Shown here: positions 1-8,606 of the stretch, piece by piece
Layout of the letters: every line of letters starts with the position of its first letter
How positions within the stretch are numbered: the stretch's first letter is position 1
Source: Candidatus Baldrarchaeum yapensis
GTDB lineage: Archaea; Asgardarchaeota; Baldrarchaeia; Baldrarchaeales; Baldrarchaeaceae
Assembly: GCA_016840465.1 (NCBI GenBank)
Contig: JAEOSH010000003.1
Location: forward strand, 28,176 to 92,175
Direction: 5' to 3'
DNA: 64,000 nucleotides
The notes under the pieces: generated by a model
What the model saw: only the letters and a program-made list of their open reading frames with translations
Databases searched by the model: none
Told to the model about the DNA's origin: nothing
Position numbers and translations under genes: made by a program

Positions 1-27
1 AAAGAATTCTTCGTATCGCATAAAGAT

Positions 28-696
28 ATGATAGTTGGGCTAACAGTGAGAAGGTACGATGGCAGACAGGGAAACTTAATATTCCTCGAGGCAGAAGCAA
101 AATTTCCAGTGAAGGAAATTTCAACATTCAAGGTGTTAATACTCTCGAGCCTCGCTCAGCGTGGAATATACTCGATGAAGCACCATGTGCCGTTCGGCGT
201 CCACGCCTATGTGATCATCGACTGCACAGAGATAACCGGATTAGTGATAAAACTTTTGTCAAAACTCGGAGTTGACTGGAGCACCTTGATATTGAGAAGG
301 TCACAAGCAATAGGCGATTGGATCAAAGTGGAATGTACACTCAATAAAAATAATTTGAGAAGCTTTCTCCATCGCAAGTACACGAGCCTCACTGATATCG
401 ATATAAAGGAAATTGTACGCTTTGCCACTAAAAACGGGGGATCAATCGAAGCAGCATTAATAATGGCGGAAATAATCAATAGGCAGAGAAGAAGGGAGTA
501 TAGTCGCGGAGAGTTGCTGGTAGACAGAAGAGTACTCGTGGATATAGCTGCAGCTGCAAGTTTAGCCGCGGATCTCTGCGGAGTTGAAGAAGTAGACACA
601 TCAATATGGCAAGTAGATCAAGAAGAAGTTGAGAGAAGAAAGAAAGAATTCCTAAGAGATTTTGGAAGGCTTCTTGGCCTTGAAGCTGAACAATGA
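28..696 (+). CDS. Uncharacterised archaeal protein, possibly 5'-truncated by the window edge
   Basis: I do not recognise the family. The 222-residue protein has an N-terminal half of alternating hydrophobic stretches and a C-terminal half that is charged and helical, ending in a Lys/Arg/Glu-rich segment. No cysteine cluster, nucleotide-binding loop or membrane segment is visible. The reading frame is open from base 1 with no stop before the ATG at 28, and no ribosome-binding site precedes that ATG, so the true start may lie upstream of the window. It converges on the minus-strand three-gene operon ending at 709, only 12 bases away. Confidence 0.6.
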   Translation: MIVGLTVRRYDGRQGNLIFLEAEAKFPVKEISTFKVLILSSLAQRGIYSMKHHVPFGVHAYVIIDCTEITGLVIKLLSKLGVDWSTLILRRSQAIGDWIKVECTLNKNNLRSFLHRKYTSLTDIDIKEIVRFATKNGGSIEAALIMAEIINRQRRREYSRGELLVDRRVLVDIAAAASLAADLCGVEEVDTSIWQVDQEEVERRKKEFLRDFGRLLGLEAEQ

Positions 697-708
697 CTTC
701 GCCTGTTC

Positions 709-975
709 TCAATAAAGTTTTCTTATATCAAACTTTAATTGTATCTCTCTCGCAGCCCTCCTTAGCAAACTCATAATCCTCGAAATCAAAGTCTCGCCGT
801 ACCTTGTTAGGAATATCGTAACCTGACCCCATTGGGGAAAGAACACAACGACGAATAAGAACTTCTCTCCATTCCCGATGTAAAACTCATATCCGTGCCT
901 TCTGTACTTAAATCCGAGATCTCGCACTCCATGTTCGAAGGCGTCCATTATCGATCTCATAAGGTGACTCCTCAT
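709..975 (-). CDS. Small uncharacterised protein
   Basis: An 88-residue protein of unknown function: a short N-terminal helix, a central run of beta-strand-like hydrophobic and aromatic residues, then a basic C-terminal helix. It is the last gene of a tight operon (NUDIX hydrolase, coiled-coil/winged-helix protein, this gene), starting two bases after the stop of the gene before it. That tight spacing is the main evidence that it is real. No catalytic motif is visible. Confidence 0.55.
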   Translation of the reverse strand: MRSHLMRSIMDAFEHGVRDLGFKYRRHGYEFYIGNGEKFLFVVVFFPQWGQVTIFLTRYGETLISRIMSLLRRAAREIQLKFDIRKLY

Positions 976-977
976 CG

Positions 978-1979
978 TTAATAAGTAACTTGTTCTCTAA
1001 TTCTATCCTTCCAATCAGCAAGCTTTTCTATGAGAGAGTTTATACTTCCATGGCCACTCCTCCAAGCCTTAATTTCACGTCCAATTTCGTATCTTATCCT
1101 ACCGCCGAAAGTCTTGAGCCTAGACTCGAGAATCTCGGATAATACCTCAAGCATCATTGCAATATCCGCTGGATTCTGATTTGTCTGCACAATCTTTGCA
1201 ATCTCATTCAATATGTCGACAGTTCTCATGTCCCTCCATTTCTCGCTCAATTCGTTTCGAGATAAGGTGACGGCTGATGGCCTCATAGGAGGCGGAGGGG
1301 GCGATGGAGGAGCCATAGGAGGGGTTTTTGGTTCCTCCATAACTTTAGTTATAGTCGTGGGAGGAGCTACCTGAACTTCTACTCCCTTGGTCATGTATGG
1401 TAGAAACACACTACGTCCTTCCACTTTTACGCATCCCATTGACATTAATTCTTTTAAATGGTCTAAAAGGGAATCTTCATTCAGTTTTAACGACGAAGCA
1501 AGTTGATCGATGGACTTTGAACCCTCAGAGAGTAATAAAAGAACCTTCACTTTGACATTTTCTGAATTTAAAAGCCTCTCCTCTAGGGTCTTTCTCACAT
1601 TCTTGTCGCCAGTTAGGTATCTCGCAACCAGCAACATTAACTCCTCGACATCTCCTTTTGCTTTTTCGGAGGGGGCCTCTGAAGAAACAACTTGGCCTCT
1701 TTCCGAACCCAATTCAACAACTTCTGGTATCTTTTCAGAAAGTATCCGTTTAAGACTCGCCTGCATGCGTAATTTTGCAATCTCTCTTTCCAAGCTTTTT
1801 ACTTTTTCTTCAAGTTTTTCTCTCTCCTCCTCTAAAAGCTTTATTTTATTATTTGTCTCCTCGAGTCTCTGCTTTAACTTTGAGATCTCTAATTTCTGTT
1901 CCTCTATTATCCTATTTTTCTCCTCTAGTAGACGCTTCACCTTTTGTAAGAGAGAAGCGCTGGTGCTCATCTCAATCAC
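978..1979 (-). CDS. Coiled-coil, winged-helix and proline-rich linker protein
   Basis: A modular 333-residue protein of unknown function. Residues about 8-78 form a long Glu/Lys/Leu coiled coil. Residues about 120-200 look like a winged-helix DNA-binding fold, with the pattern of a helix-turn-helix followed by a wing. Residues about 203-235 are a proline-rich linker with runs of Pro. Residues about 238-333 are a helical C-terminal domain. It starts with a GTG overlapping the stop of the upstream NUDIX gene, or with the ATG nine bases later at 1970. The architecture suggests an oligomeric DNA-associated protein; that is inference. A shorter protein at 62374-62832 has a similar coil, proline linker and tail plan. 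Confidence 0.7.
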   Translation of the reverse strand: MIEMSTSASLLQKVKRLLEEKNRIIEEQKLEISKLKQRLEETNNKIKLLEEEREKLEEKVKSLEREIAKLRMQASLKRILSEKIPEVVELGSERGQVVSSEAPSEKAKGDVEELMLLVARYLTGDKNVRKTLEERLLNSENVKVKVLLLLSEGSKSIDQLASSLKLNEDSLLDHLKELMSMGCVKVEGRSVFLPYMTKGVEVQVAPPTTITKVMEEPKTPPMAPPSPPPPPMRPSAVTLSRNELSEKWRDMRTVDILNEIAKIVQTNQNPADIAMMLEVLSEILESRLKTFGGRIRYEIGREIKAWRSGHGSINSLIEKLADWKDRIREQVTY

Positions 1980-2413
1980 TCACTCCTTAAAAGATGTAGC
2001 TTCTTAAATAATTTTTCGCAGGAACTTGTCAGGGCGTAATTTCTTAACTCCTTAATATCGACCCATCTTGCATCATCTGCATCTGTGGACGGTGATAATT
2101 CCCCACCTTTATAGTCGGCGAGGAAGTCTATTATGACATAATGATACTTCACGTTGCCATCCTTATCGCGTATAATAACATCTATGGCATCGATAACTTC
2201 TCTCGGCTCTATAAAAATTCCCGTTTCCTCAAATATCTCGCGCCTCACGGCATCCCTTAATGTCTCACCGAGTTCAACAACCCCGCCCGGAACACTCCAC
2301 TTCCCCTTTCCCGGATCGTATTTCCTCTTTATCAGTAGGACCTTGTTATCTTTAAACACTACAGCTGCAACGCTCACTATGGGCATTCTCGGGTACTCGC
2401 GCCTCTCGGTCAT
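1976..2413 (-). CDS. NUDIX hydrolase
   Basis: A nucleoside-diphosphate-linked hydrolase. The NUDIX box is clear: the GG..ELGE segment, then RREIFEETG, matching GX5EX7REUXEEXGU, which binds the catalytic Mg2+. The size (about 145 residues) and the N-terminal sequence PIVSVAAVVFKD are typical of archaeal ADP-ribose pyrophosphatase or MutT-like members; the exact substrate cannot be read from sequence. The frame is open to a GTG at 2440; the ATG at 2413, after an AGGGTA-like site, gives a better-fitting N-terminus. It is the first gene of a three-gene minus-strand operon, and its stop overlaps the next start. Confidence 0.88.
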   Translation of the reverse strand: MTERREYPRMPIVSVAAVVFKDNKVLLIKRKYDPGKGKWSVPGGVVELGETLRDAVRREIFEETGIFIEPREVIDAIDVIIRDKDGNVKYHYVIIDFLADYKGGELSPSTDADDARWVDIKELRNYALTSSCEKLFKKLHLLRSE

Positions 2414-2596
2414 TGGTAGTACCCTAACAGTAATTTTCACCGTAAACCTACATCTAGAACGCTTTAAAAGTTTAGATGGCGTTCATAACCTACAATCCCC
2501 CTCGTTAGTATTGAAATCCCAAAACCTCTGATGAAATCTCTACAGAATCGCTGGAGAACGCATAATTAGATGTTGAAAATCACACTAAGACCCACA

Positions 2597-2604
2597 CTTA
2601 TATG
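2597..2604 (+). promoter_or_regulatory. Probable TATA box for the PTPS gene
   Basis: The sequence CTTATATG lies about 40 bases before the TTG start at 2638, in the intergenic space between two divergent genes. It fits an archaeal TATA element and would place the transcript start near 2625, giving a very short leader. Called by eye only. Confidence 0.4.
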
Positions 2605-2637
2605 AACATTTGTTACAATCTTATGTAATTATGTAGT

Positions 2638-3147
2638 TTGAGGAATCAAGTGGGGTGTGTTGAGATATTCAAGGTTACTGTACGTGGAACTGATTTAAAA
2701 TTCTCAGCGGCGCACTTCCTAATAGGGGAAAACGTGAAAGAGGGAATACACGGCCACAATTATGAGGTCGAGGTCTCAGTATGGGGGGCATTAAACGCTG
2801 ATTACATGGTTGTAGATTTTAGGAAACTAAGGGATCTCGTTAAAGAGATTTGCAAATCCATCGATCATAAGGTAATAATCCCAAAAAATAATGGCTGTCT
2901 GAAAGTAAGTACAAATGGCGATAAGGTCGAGGTGAGGACAGAAACTTCCACATATGTCTTTCCGAGGGACGACGTGGCGTTTCTCCCAATAGAGGCGAGC
3001 ACCGCCGAACTTCTTGCAAAATACTTATGCGACAAAATAATCGAGAATCTGCTGGAACATCATGACAACATCTATGGAGTTGAGGTCAAAATATACGAGC
3101 ATGCCGGTAGCTGTGCAACATATACACGGAAAATCCGTGGTGAGTAA
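2638..3147 (+). CDS. 6-pyruvoyl-tetrahydropterin synthase family protein (QueD/PTPS)
   Basis: A member of the T-fold PTPS/QueD family, which acts on dihydroneopterin triphosphate in queuosine/archaeosine or pterin synthesis. The zinc ligands are visible: His in SAAHFL and the HGHNY motif. A Tyr-Thr-Arg near the C-terminus and the conserved Glu of EASTAE fit the family. The residue four before HGH, normally the catalytic Cys in QueD, is Lys, followed by Glu. This resembles Cys-lacking PTPS variants, so the exact reaction is unsure. A TTG start at 2638 follows a TATA box directly. The next gene overlaps its 3' end. Confidence 0.85.
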   Translation: MRNQVGCVEIFKVTVRGTDLKFSAAHFLIGENVKEGIHGHNYEVEVSVWGALNADYMVVDFRKLRDLVKEICKSIDHKVIIPKNNGCLKVSTNGDKVEVRTETSTYVFPRDDVAFLPIEASTAELLAKYLCDKIIENLLEHHDNIYGVEVKIYEHAGSCATYTRKIRGE

Positions 3148-3634
3148 GCTGGGACGTGGAGTTTACACTTTAGTTATCAGGGTTAAACGTCAATTAAGGA
3201 AGAAAATAGGAAAATTTGGCGAGTATGTATTCCCACCAGGCCTGTACGTCTACATCGGATCTGCAATGGGGGAGGGGTCTACAAGTCTAGAAAACCGGTT
3301 AAAAAGACATTTTTCGAGAAATAAGAGGTTAAAATGGCATATAGACTACTTATTGTGCGATCCGAGCGTTGAACTTGTAGGAGCAATCTATGCGTTATCG
3401 GAGCGAAGACTGGAATGCGAATTATCAAAAACAATTGCACAACATCCCGCATCGAGAGTTATTGTCAGGGGATTTGGCTCGTCGGATTGTACAAGCGGAT
3501 GCCCCTCTCATTTGTATAAAATCGAATTGGAGATACACGATCTCCTTAAGATGTTATTTAAGTGTTTCACAAGTGTCGATGTAGAGCCTCATTGGATTGG
3601 CGCTAAAAACCATAAAACCTTCGTAAAGGAGTGA
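3101..3634 (+). CDS. DUF123 GIY-YIG-like domain protein
   Basis: A DUF123-family protein, related to the GIY-YIG nuclease fold and common in archaea, sometimes fused to endonuclease III. Visible signature: RGVYTLVIRV at the start, GLYVYIGSAMG, an RL.RHF helix with LKWHIDYLL after it, and a GCPSHLYK segment near the C-terminus. The function of stand-alone members is not established; a nuclease role is inference. The frame is open upstream within the PTPS gene. Possible starts are ATG 3101 or the GTGs at 3137 and 3140; the domain itself begins just after the latter. It overlaps the PTPS gene and is probably co-transcribed with it. Confidence 0.8.
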   Translation: MPVAVQHIHGKSVVSKLGRGVYTLVIRVKRQLRKKIGKFGEYVFPPGLYVYIGSAMGEGSTSLENRLKRHFSRNKRLKWHIDYLLCDPSVELVGAIYALSERRLECELSKTIAQHPASRVIVRGFGSSDCTSGCPSHLYKIELEIHDLLKMLFKCFTSVDVEPHWIGAKNHKTFVKE

Positions 3635-3700
3635 AACAAATTTATATCACAAATACGTGTTCATCTCTCTACTCAAGAACTTCAGGATCGGTGCTGGATT

Positions 3701-4858
3701 TTGAATAGGGTTTACATAATAGGCGTCGGAATGACAAGAGTCGGAAGACATTATGATAAAACGCTAAAGGTCTTAATATCCGATGCGGCTCTTGAAGCAC
3801 TGAAGGACGCGGGCTTCCCAAAAATAGATGCGATTTATTTCTCAAACGCGTACGCGGGAATCGTGGATCATCAGGAAAACATAGCACCTCTCATCGCGGA
3901 CAGCCTGGGTTGTCACGGGATTCCTGCGGTGAGAATAGAATGCTCATGTAGTAGTGGAGGAGTTGCAGTTCATGAGGGCTTTAAGGCCATAGCATCCGGA
4001 ATACACGACGTAGTTCTGGTCATCGGTGCAGAAAAACTTTCAGATCTCGATCAATGTAGCACGACTAGTACTCTGACATCGAGTGAAGATGTAAGCTACG
4101 AAAGCTTCCAAGGTCTCACGATACCCGGAGCATATGCACTAATGACCCGCCAATACATGCAAACATTCCAAGTATCGGAGGAAGATCTTGCAATATGGCC
4201 CGTGCTCATGCATGAACACGCGTACCATAATCCCTATGCACAAATAAGGCGTAGAATTACCGTTAGAGACGTAATCGAGAGCAATCCGGTTGCAGACCCG
4301 ATAAAATTATTAGATTGCTTCTCGGCCGGTGATGGCGCCGCCGCTATAGTAATGGCAAGTGAAAAAATAGCCAAGGGGGTACGCGACAGGGCAGTTGAAG
4401 TAATAGGGATAGGAGCCGCAACTTCTGCTCTACATATGCATGAGAGGCCGGATCTCACGCGCCTTCAAGGAACCGTGGATGCAGCAAGGCAGGCGTACAC
4501 GATGGCAAAGTTGACACCTAAGGACATCCAAGTTATAGAGCTACATGATGCATTCACCATCACTGGTATAATCTCCCTCGAAGATCTGGGGATCGTCGGG
4601 AAAGGGGAGGGTGTGAAGTTTGTTGCCGAGGGTATGACATCGAAGGACGGAAAAGTGCCGACAAATTTGAGCGGTGGGCTCAAGGCGCGCGGTCACCCGG
4701 TCGGTGCAACTGGGATTTATCAAACCGCAGAGGTCGCTCTACAACTCAGGGGAGAATTTCCGGGATTACAAGCACAAAATGACCCAGAGGTGGGTCTCGT
4801 ACATAATGTTAGCGGAACTGGTGCTCTCACAACAGTCACCATTTTAAGGAAACAGTAG
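3701..4858 (+). CDS. Thiolase family protein (acetyl-CoA C-acetyltransferase / SCP2-type)
   Basis: A 385-residue thiolase of the archaeal SCP2-like group, which condenses or cleaves acyl-CoA thioesters. The nucleophile Cys lies in the RIECSCSSGG region, and the C-terminal catalytic His is in RGHPVGATG. The start IIGVGMTRVGRH is characteristic. In many archaea this enzyme makes acetoacetyl-CoA for mevalonate synthesis with HMG-CoA synthase and a DUF35 OB-fold partner. Neither partner is adjacent here, so the pathway is less sure. The start is TTG at 3701; an alternative GTG ten bases earlier is out of frame. Confidence 0.88.
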   Translation: MNRVYIIGVGMTRVGRHYDKTLKVLISDAALEALKDAGFPKIDAIYFSNAYAGIVDHQENIAPLIADSLGCHGIPAVRIECSCSSGGVAVHEGFKAIASGIHDVVLVIGAEKLSDLDQCSTTSTLTSSEDVSYESFQGLTIPGAYALMTRQYMQTFQVSEEDLAIWPVLMHEHAYHNPYAQIRRRITVRDVIESNPVADPIKLLDCFSAGDGAAAIVMASEKIAKGVRDRAVEVIGIGAATSALHMHERPDLTRLQGTVDAARQAYTMAKLTPKDIQVIELHDAFTITGIISLEDLGIVGKGEGVKFVAEGMTSKDGKVPTNLSGGLKARGHPVGATGIYQTAEVALQLRGEFPGLQAQNDPEVGLVHNVSGTGALTTVTILRKQ

Positions 4859-4906
4859 AATCACCATACTGATACGAATCACCAACAACACAGCGGAAGT
4901 GGTAGG

Positions 4907-5794
4907 TTGTCCGAGGAGAAGTTCTTACTCTATCTTAGGAAATGGATTGAGCATAACGTCGAACATAACAGAAAACACCTGGAGGAACTCAGAAAACTTC
5001 TGCAAAGAGTGAGAGAACATAACCTCAGAGAAGTGGAAGCGGAGTTGAGCGCAAGTGAGATGTTCATGGAAAAAGTTATTAAAAGCTTGGAAGAGGCGCT
5101 AAAGAGGCTAACAAGAGAACGGAGTGAAGTCGTCACCGCACATGAAGAACAAATGCTCGATCTGGAAGTTGAGATCGATATTCTTGAAATAAACAGAAGA
5201 CTCGCAGATGAGAATAGACGAATATTTGACGAACATGGTATAAAGGTTATAGATGTGAGAGGTGCCATTGGTAGTGGGAAAACATCACTAATAGAGGCAA
5301 TTATTGATAAGTTGAAGGGGAAATGTCGAATAGGCGTGATAGCGGGTGATGTGACAACTACAATAGATGCCGATAGAATAAGGCGTCACGGCGTGGACAG
5401 TATATGTGTAAATACGGGAAAGGAATGCCATTTGGATGCTCTACTGATAAGAAAGGCAATATCTAAAATGAATCTGCCAAATTACGATGTGATATTCATA
5501 GAAAACGTTGGAAATCTGATATGTCCGGCCGATTACCCCCTAGGGGCTCACCTGCACGTTGTTGTGGTCAGCGTGACCGAAGGATCAGATATGATCCTCA
5601 AGCACCCTCTGATATTCAAAGATGCAGATGTGATAGTGATTAATAAGACGGATCTCGCGGAAGAAATGAATGTGGATGTAAATAAACTCGTAAAGGACGC
5701 AAGAAGAGCAAACCCCAAGGCGAAAATAGTAACTACAAGTGTAAAGACTGGAAGAGGAATAGAGGAATTGATAAAGGCACTTGGCTTGTCTTAA
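4907..5794 (+). CDS. hypB: HypB nickel-insertion GTPase with N-terminal coiled-coil extension
   Basis: A SIMIBI-class GTPase that loads nickel into [NiFe] hydrogenase with HypA. The GTPase domain starts near residue 107: P-loop GAIGSGKTS, then GDVTTTIDA, the conserved Cys-His pair in GKECHLDA, the metal-site Cys in NLICPADY and NKTDL for guanine recognition. Ahead of it is a roughly 100-residue Glu/Lys/Arg-rich helical region predicted to form coiled coil; archaeal HypB usually lacks this. The start is TTG 4907. No hypA or other maturation gene is adjacent, but a hydrogenase-like large subunit with full Ni ligands is encoded at 46.7 kb. Its end overlaps the convergent nadE by four bases. Confidence 0.92.
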   Translation: MSEEKFLLYLRKWIEHNVEHNRKHLEELRKLLQRVREHNLREVEAELSASEMFMEKVIKSLEEALKRLTRERSEVVTAHEEQMLDLEVEIDILEINRRLADENRRIFDEHGIKVIDVRGAIGSGKTSLIEAIIDKLKGKCRIGVIAGDVTTTIDADRIRRHGVDSICVNTGKECHLDALLIRKAISKMNLPNYDVIFIENVGNLICPADYPLGAHLHVVVVSVTEGSDMILKHPLIFKDADVIVINKTDLAEEMNVDVNKLVKDARRANPKAKIVTTSVKTGRGIEELIKALGLS

Positions 5795-6606
5795 TCCGAT
5801 ATCTTCGCTATCGGTGGTAACTGCCGTTTGTGTTCACTGCTCTCAATCATACGTTTTACGTGAAGCACTCGTTCTAACGGTATTGATAGATCTTCCGCAA
5901 CCTCTTCGGGACTCATGCCTAAATCGACAAGACCATGCAATATTAGATCTAGTAAATCATACGTTATCCCAAGTTCACCCTCATCGGTCTGTCCCGCCCA
6001 TAAACCAGCCGTTGGCACCTTCTTTATTATTCTCTCCGGTATACCAAGGTACCGCGCCAGCTGCCTCACCTGAGTTTTGTATAGATCGCCTATCGGCAGA
6101 AAATCCACTCCCCCGTCTCCATACTTGGTGAAATATCCGACTAAAAGTTCACTCTTGTTTCCAGTCCCTGCAACAACACCATTTAACCTGTTAGCATGGT
6201 AATACAGCGTGATCATACGGATACGTGCCATGACATTGCCTAATGAGATTCTGTCACTTTCGTCAAAGTGCCCACACTTGGAGAATACCTCCTTAAACGT
6301 GTCCACAATGGGAGTTATTTCGATAACTTCGAGATCTATCCCAAGCATTTTCGCCACACTGGAGGCATCCTCGTAATCCTCTTTCTTCGTGACATTCGTC
6401 GGTAGAAAAAGTGCATGAATTTTTTCGGGCCCAACCGCTCTGCTACAAAGACACACCACTACCGAACTGTCGATACCACCGCTCATCCCTATAACTATCA
6501 CTGATGCTCCAGATCTCTCGAAGATCTCCTTAATGAATCCTTCTATCCTTTTAGACACCTTCTCGGGGTCTATGCGCAACGACTCCGGCGTAAGTCTTCG
6601 CCCCAC
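5791..6606 (-). CDS. nadE: NH3-dependent NAD+ synthetase
   Basis: Makes NAD+ from deamido-NAD+, ATP and ammonia. The N-type ATP-pyrophosphatase P-loop SGGIDSSVV is near residue 43, followed by the GNKSELLVGYFTKYGDGGVD substrate-binding stretch, LYKTQVRQLARYLG and the P.AGLW.GQTDE motif. The protein is a single synthetase domain with no glutaminase half, as usual in archaea. An in-frame ATG lies at 6633, but a strong GGAGGTGAT site sits just before the GTG at 6606, which I take as the true start (271 residues). It is convergent with hypB and monocistronic. Confidence 0.95.
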   Translation of the reverse strand: MGRRLTPESLRIDPEKVSKRIEGFIKEIFERSGASVIVIGMSGGIDSSVVVCLCSRAVGPEKIHALFLPTNVTKKEDYEDASSVAKMLGIDLEVIEITPIVDTFKEVFSKCGHFDESDRISLGNVMARIRMITLYYHANRLNGVVAGTGNKSELLVGYFTKYGDGGVDFLPIGDLYKTQVRQLARYLGIPERIIKKVPTAGLWAGQTDEGELGITYDLLDLILHGLVDLGMSPEEVAEDLSIPLERVLHVKRMIESSEHKRQLPPIAKISD

Positions 6607-6725
6607 ATTATCACCTCCTCTGAGGATTGTCATTTCACACCTTTTAAAATGATACGGAAAAGTTCACATTTTACAGGTTTTTCATTAAACATCTTTCGAA
6701 AAATAGCTTAAAATTCGTACATTTT

Positions 6726-6739
6726 TCAATTATAATTGA
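6726..6739. repeat. 14-bp perfect palindrome in a divergent promoter region
   Basis: TCAATTATAATTGA is a perfect palindrome in the AT-rich 239-bp space between nadE (minus) and the GTPBP1-like gene (plus). It could be an operator or just AT-rich promoter sequence. The rest of this space shows no gene. Confidence 0.35.
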
Positions 6740-6845
6740 GAATTTCGAACGATTACCGCACACTAATCGGCGGGACAATACAAGCTTCTCACTCAACCTA
6801 AAAATTATTAGGTCCGTTGCCGTAACCTTAGCCAAAGATGAACCC

Positions 6846-8528
6846 GTGGAGCGTTATGACGTAATGTCGGAAAGAGAAAAAGAGTTGATTGAGAGAATAG
6901 TGGAGATGGGGGAGACTCACAATGTTGAAATAAAGAGGATGCTCTACGAGAAAGACCTTAAGCTGGCAGGCCGCAAAGAAAAACTCATTGCGCAACTTAA
7001 GTACATTACAAGCGATGGACCTGGGGTTTTCATAATAGGGTTGGAAGACATTGATGGAAAGCGCTGGGAAGTTTATGGTCTGAGCAGAAGTCAGCTCGAG
7101 AGCAGTGAAAGAATTCTTAAAGCATTATGCGAGGAGGCGGGAATAAGAATAGTGGAGGAGGAAATATTCGAAACGGAATACGGTTATGTCGGAAAGTATG
7201 TCCTTGAAAGGGCGCCGTTGCAAGGAGTTCAAATATCAATAGGGATAAATGTCGTCGGACGGGTGAACGCAGGCAAATCGACGCTGATAGGGGTCATGGT
7301 TACTGGTAAGCTTGACAACGGTAAAGGGAAGGCAAGAGCCTTTTTGTTGAAGCATCCCCAAGAACTAAAGAAAGGGCAGACAGCGGATCTTCATCAGGCG
7401 GTTTTAGGTATCGATGATGACAACAAACCGATATTTTTAGAGTCACCGTTAAACAAGGAGGAGCTGGCGCTTGCTCTCGACAGATCAAGAAAAATAATAA
7501 TATTTCACGACGCACCGGGACACGCGGAATATGCAAAAACGATGATAAGATCCGTCCTAGGACAAGACGCGCAGTACGGACTTGTCCTCATACCAGCAAA
7601 TGACGAATATAAAATAATAGTGTCGGAAGAGATGAGAACGGGACGCCCGAGGCTCGATGAGATAACAAGGGAGCACATGCTACTCTTGATAAACCAGGGA
7701 TTGCCGTTCATGGTCGCAATTTCGAAAATAGATACTGTGTCGAGAGAAGCCCTCCTTAAGGTCATGACGATAGTCAAAAAGACGCTGAAGGATATAGGAA
7801 AAGTTCCCCTCGTCGTACGTACCCTCCAAGATGTAAATATAGCGGCACGGGAACTGCCGCACGGCTCCATCGTTCCAATATTCCAAATATCGACAACCAC
7901 GGGCATTGGTATAAACCTCCTCAGAGAGTTGATAACCAAACTGCCGCCAACAGTGTCCGATGACCTCCTCTCAAAGCCGGCTCTCGCCTATATAGACAAA
8001 GTGTATAGGGGAATATCCGGTACGAACGTCGTGGTGACCGGAACGGTTCGGTCAGGCGTGTTCAAACCTGGGCAGACGGTAATAGTGGGACCCGACGAGA
8101 ATGGAGAATTCCTTGAAGCAAGAATAGCAACGATCGAGATATTCAAGAAGAGAGTGGAACGTGTAAAGGCGGGCGACGCTTTCGGAATAGATTTGAAAAA
8201 GATCGATCCTAAGATCGTAAGACGAGGACAGGTGATCGCAGATCCCGATTTCCCCGTAAAGGCAGTAAGAACTCTTGAAGCGAATATAGTCGTGACCAGA
8301 CATCCGACAAGGATAGTAGAGGGATACTCCCCCGTATTGCACTGTCATACTGTTTCTCAGACTGTCATTTTCGAGAAAATATACGGAAAAAGATACCTTG
8401 TTGTTGGAGATTTTGCAAGGGTGAGAATGAGGTTTAAATTCCGCCCAGAAATGGTACTTGAGGGAGATAAAATAGTAACCCGTGAGAGCAACACCAGAAC
8501 GATAGGAACAATCATAGCCGTTCACTAA
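6846..8528 (+). CDS. GTPBP1-like translational GTPase
   Basis: An archaeal member of the GTPBP1/2 family, related to EF-Tu/EF-1A. G1 is GRVNAGKST near residue 139, G2 is in KKGQTADL, G3 is DAPGH near 222, and G4 is ISKID. Beta-barrel domains II and III follow, with the conserved SGTNVVVTGTV.SG and RMRF.F.PE regions. An N-terminal domain of about 130 residues precedes the G domain, as in the eukaryotic proteins. Eukaryotic GTPBP1 links translation with mRNA turnover; the archaeal role is not established. The start is GTG 6846, or the in-frame ATG at 6864. Single gene, with no close operon partner. Confidence 0.9.
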   Translation: MERYDVMSEREKELIERIVEMGETHNVEIKRMLYEKDLKLAGRKEKLIAQLKYITSDGPGVFIIGLEDIDGKRWEVYGLSRSQLESSERILKALCEEAGIRIVEEEIFETEYGYVGKYVLERAPLQGVQISIGINVVGRVNAGKSTLIGVMVTGKLDNGKGKARAFLLKHPQELKKGQTADLHQAVLGIDDDNKPIFLESPLNKEELALALDRSRKIIIFHDAPGHAEYAKTMIRSVLGQDAQYGLVLIPANDEYKIIVSEEMRTGRPRLDEITREHMLLLINQGLPFMVAISKIDTVSREALLKVMTIVKKTLKDIGKVPLVVRTLQDVNIAARELPHGSIVPIFQISTTTGIGINLLRELITKLPPTVSDDLLSKPALAYIDKVYRGISGTNVVVTGTVRSGVFKPGQTVIVGPDENGEFLEARIATIEIFKKRVERVKAGDAFGIDLKKIDPKIVRRGQVIADPDFPVKAVRTLEANIVVTRHPTRIVEGYSPVLHCHTVSQTVIFEKIYGKRYLVVGDFARVRMRFKFRPEMVLEGDKIVTRESNTRTIGTIIAVH

Positions 8529-8606
8529 TGATACTATGCTCGTGCTACATCTCTTTATAATCCATCCCGCCGATCTCTTAATGCAGCATGTATCGGAGGG
8601 TAGTTC

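Noticed and set aside
1510-2007. A 165-codon plus-strand frame opposite the coiled-coil gene
   Set aside because: Antisense of Glu/Lys-rich codons giving Ser/Phe/Leu-rich nonsense.
2525-2580. C/D box small RNA near a TGATGA in the PTPS upstream space
   Set aside because: The C box lacks the usual first purine and no D box (CTGA) is found at a suitable distance.
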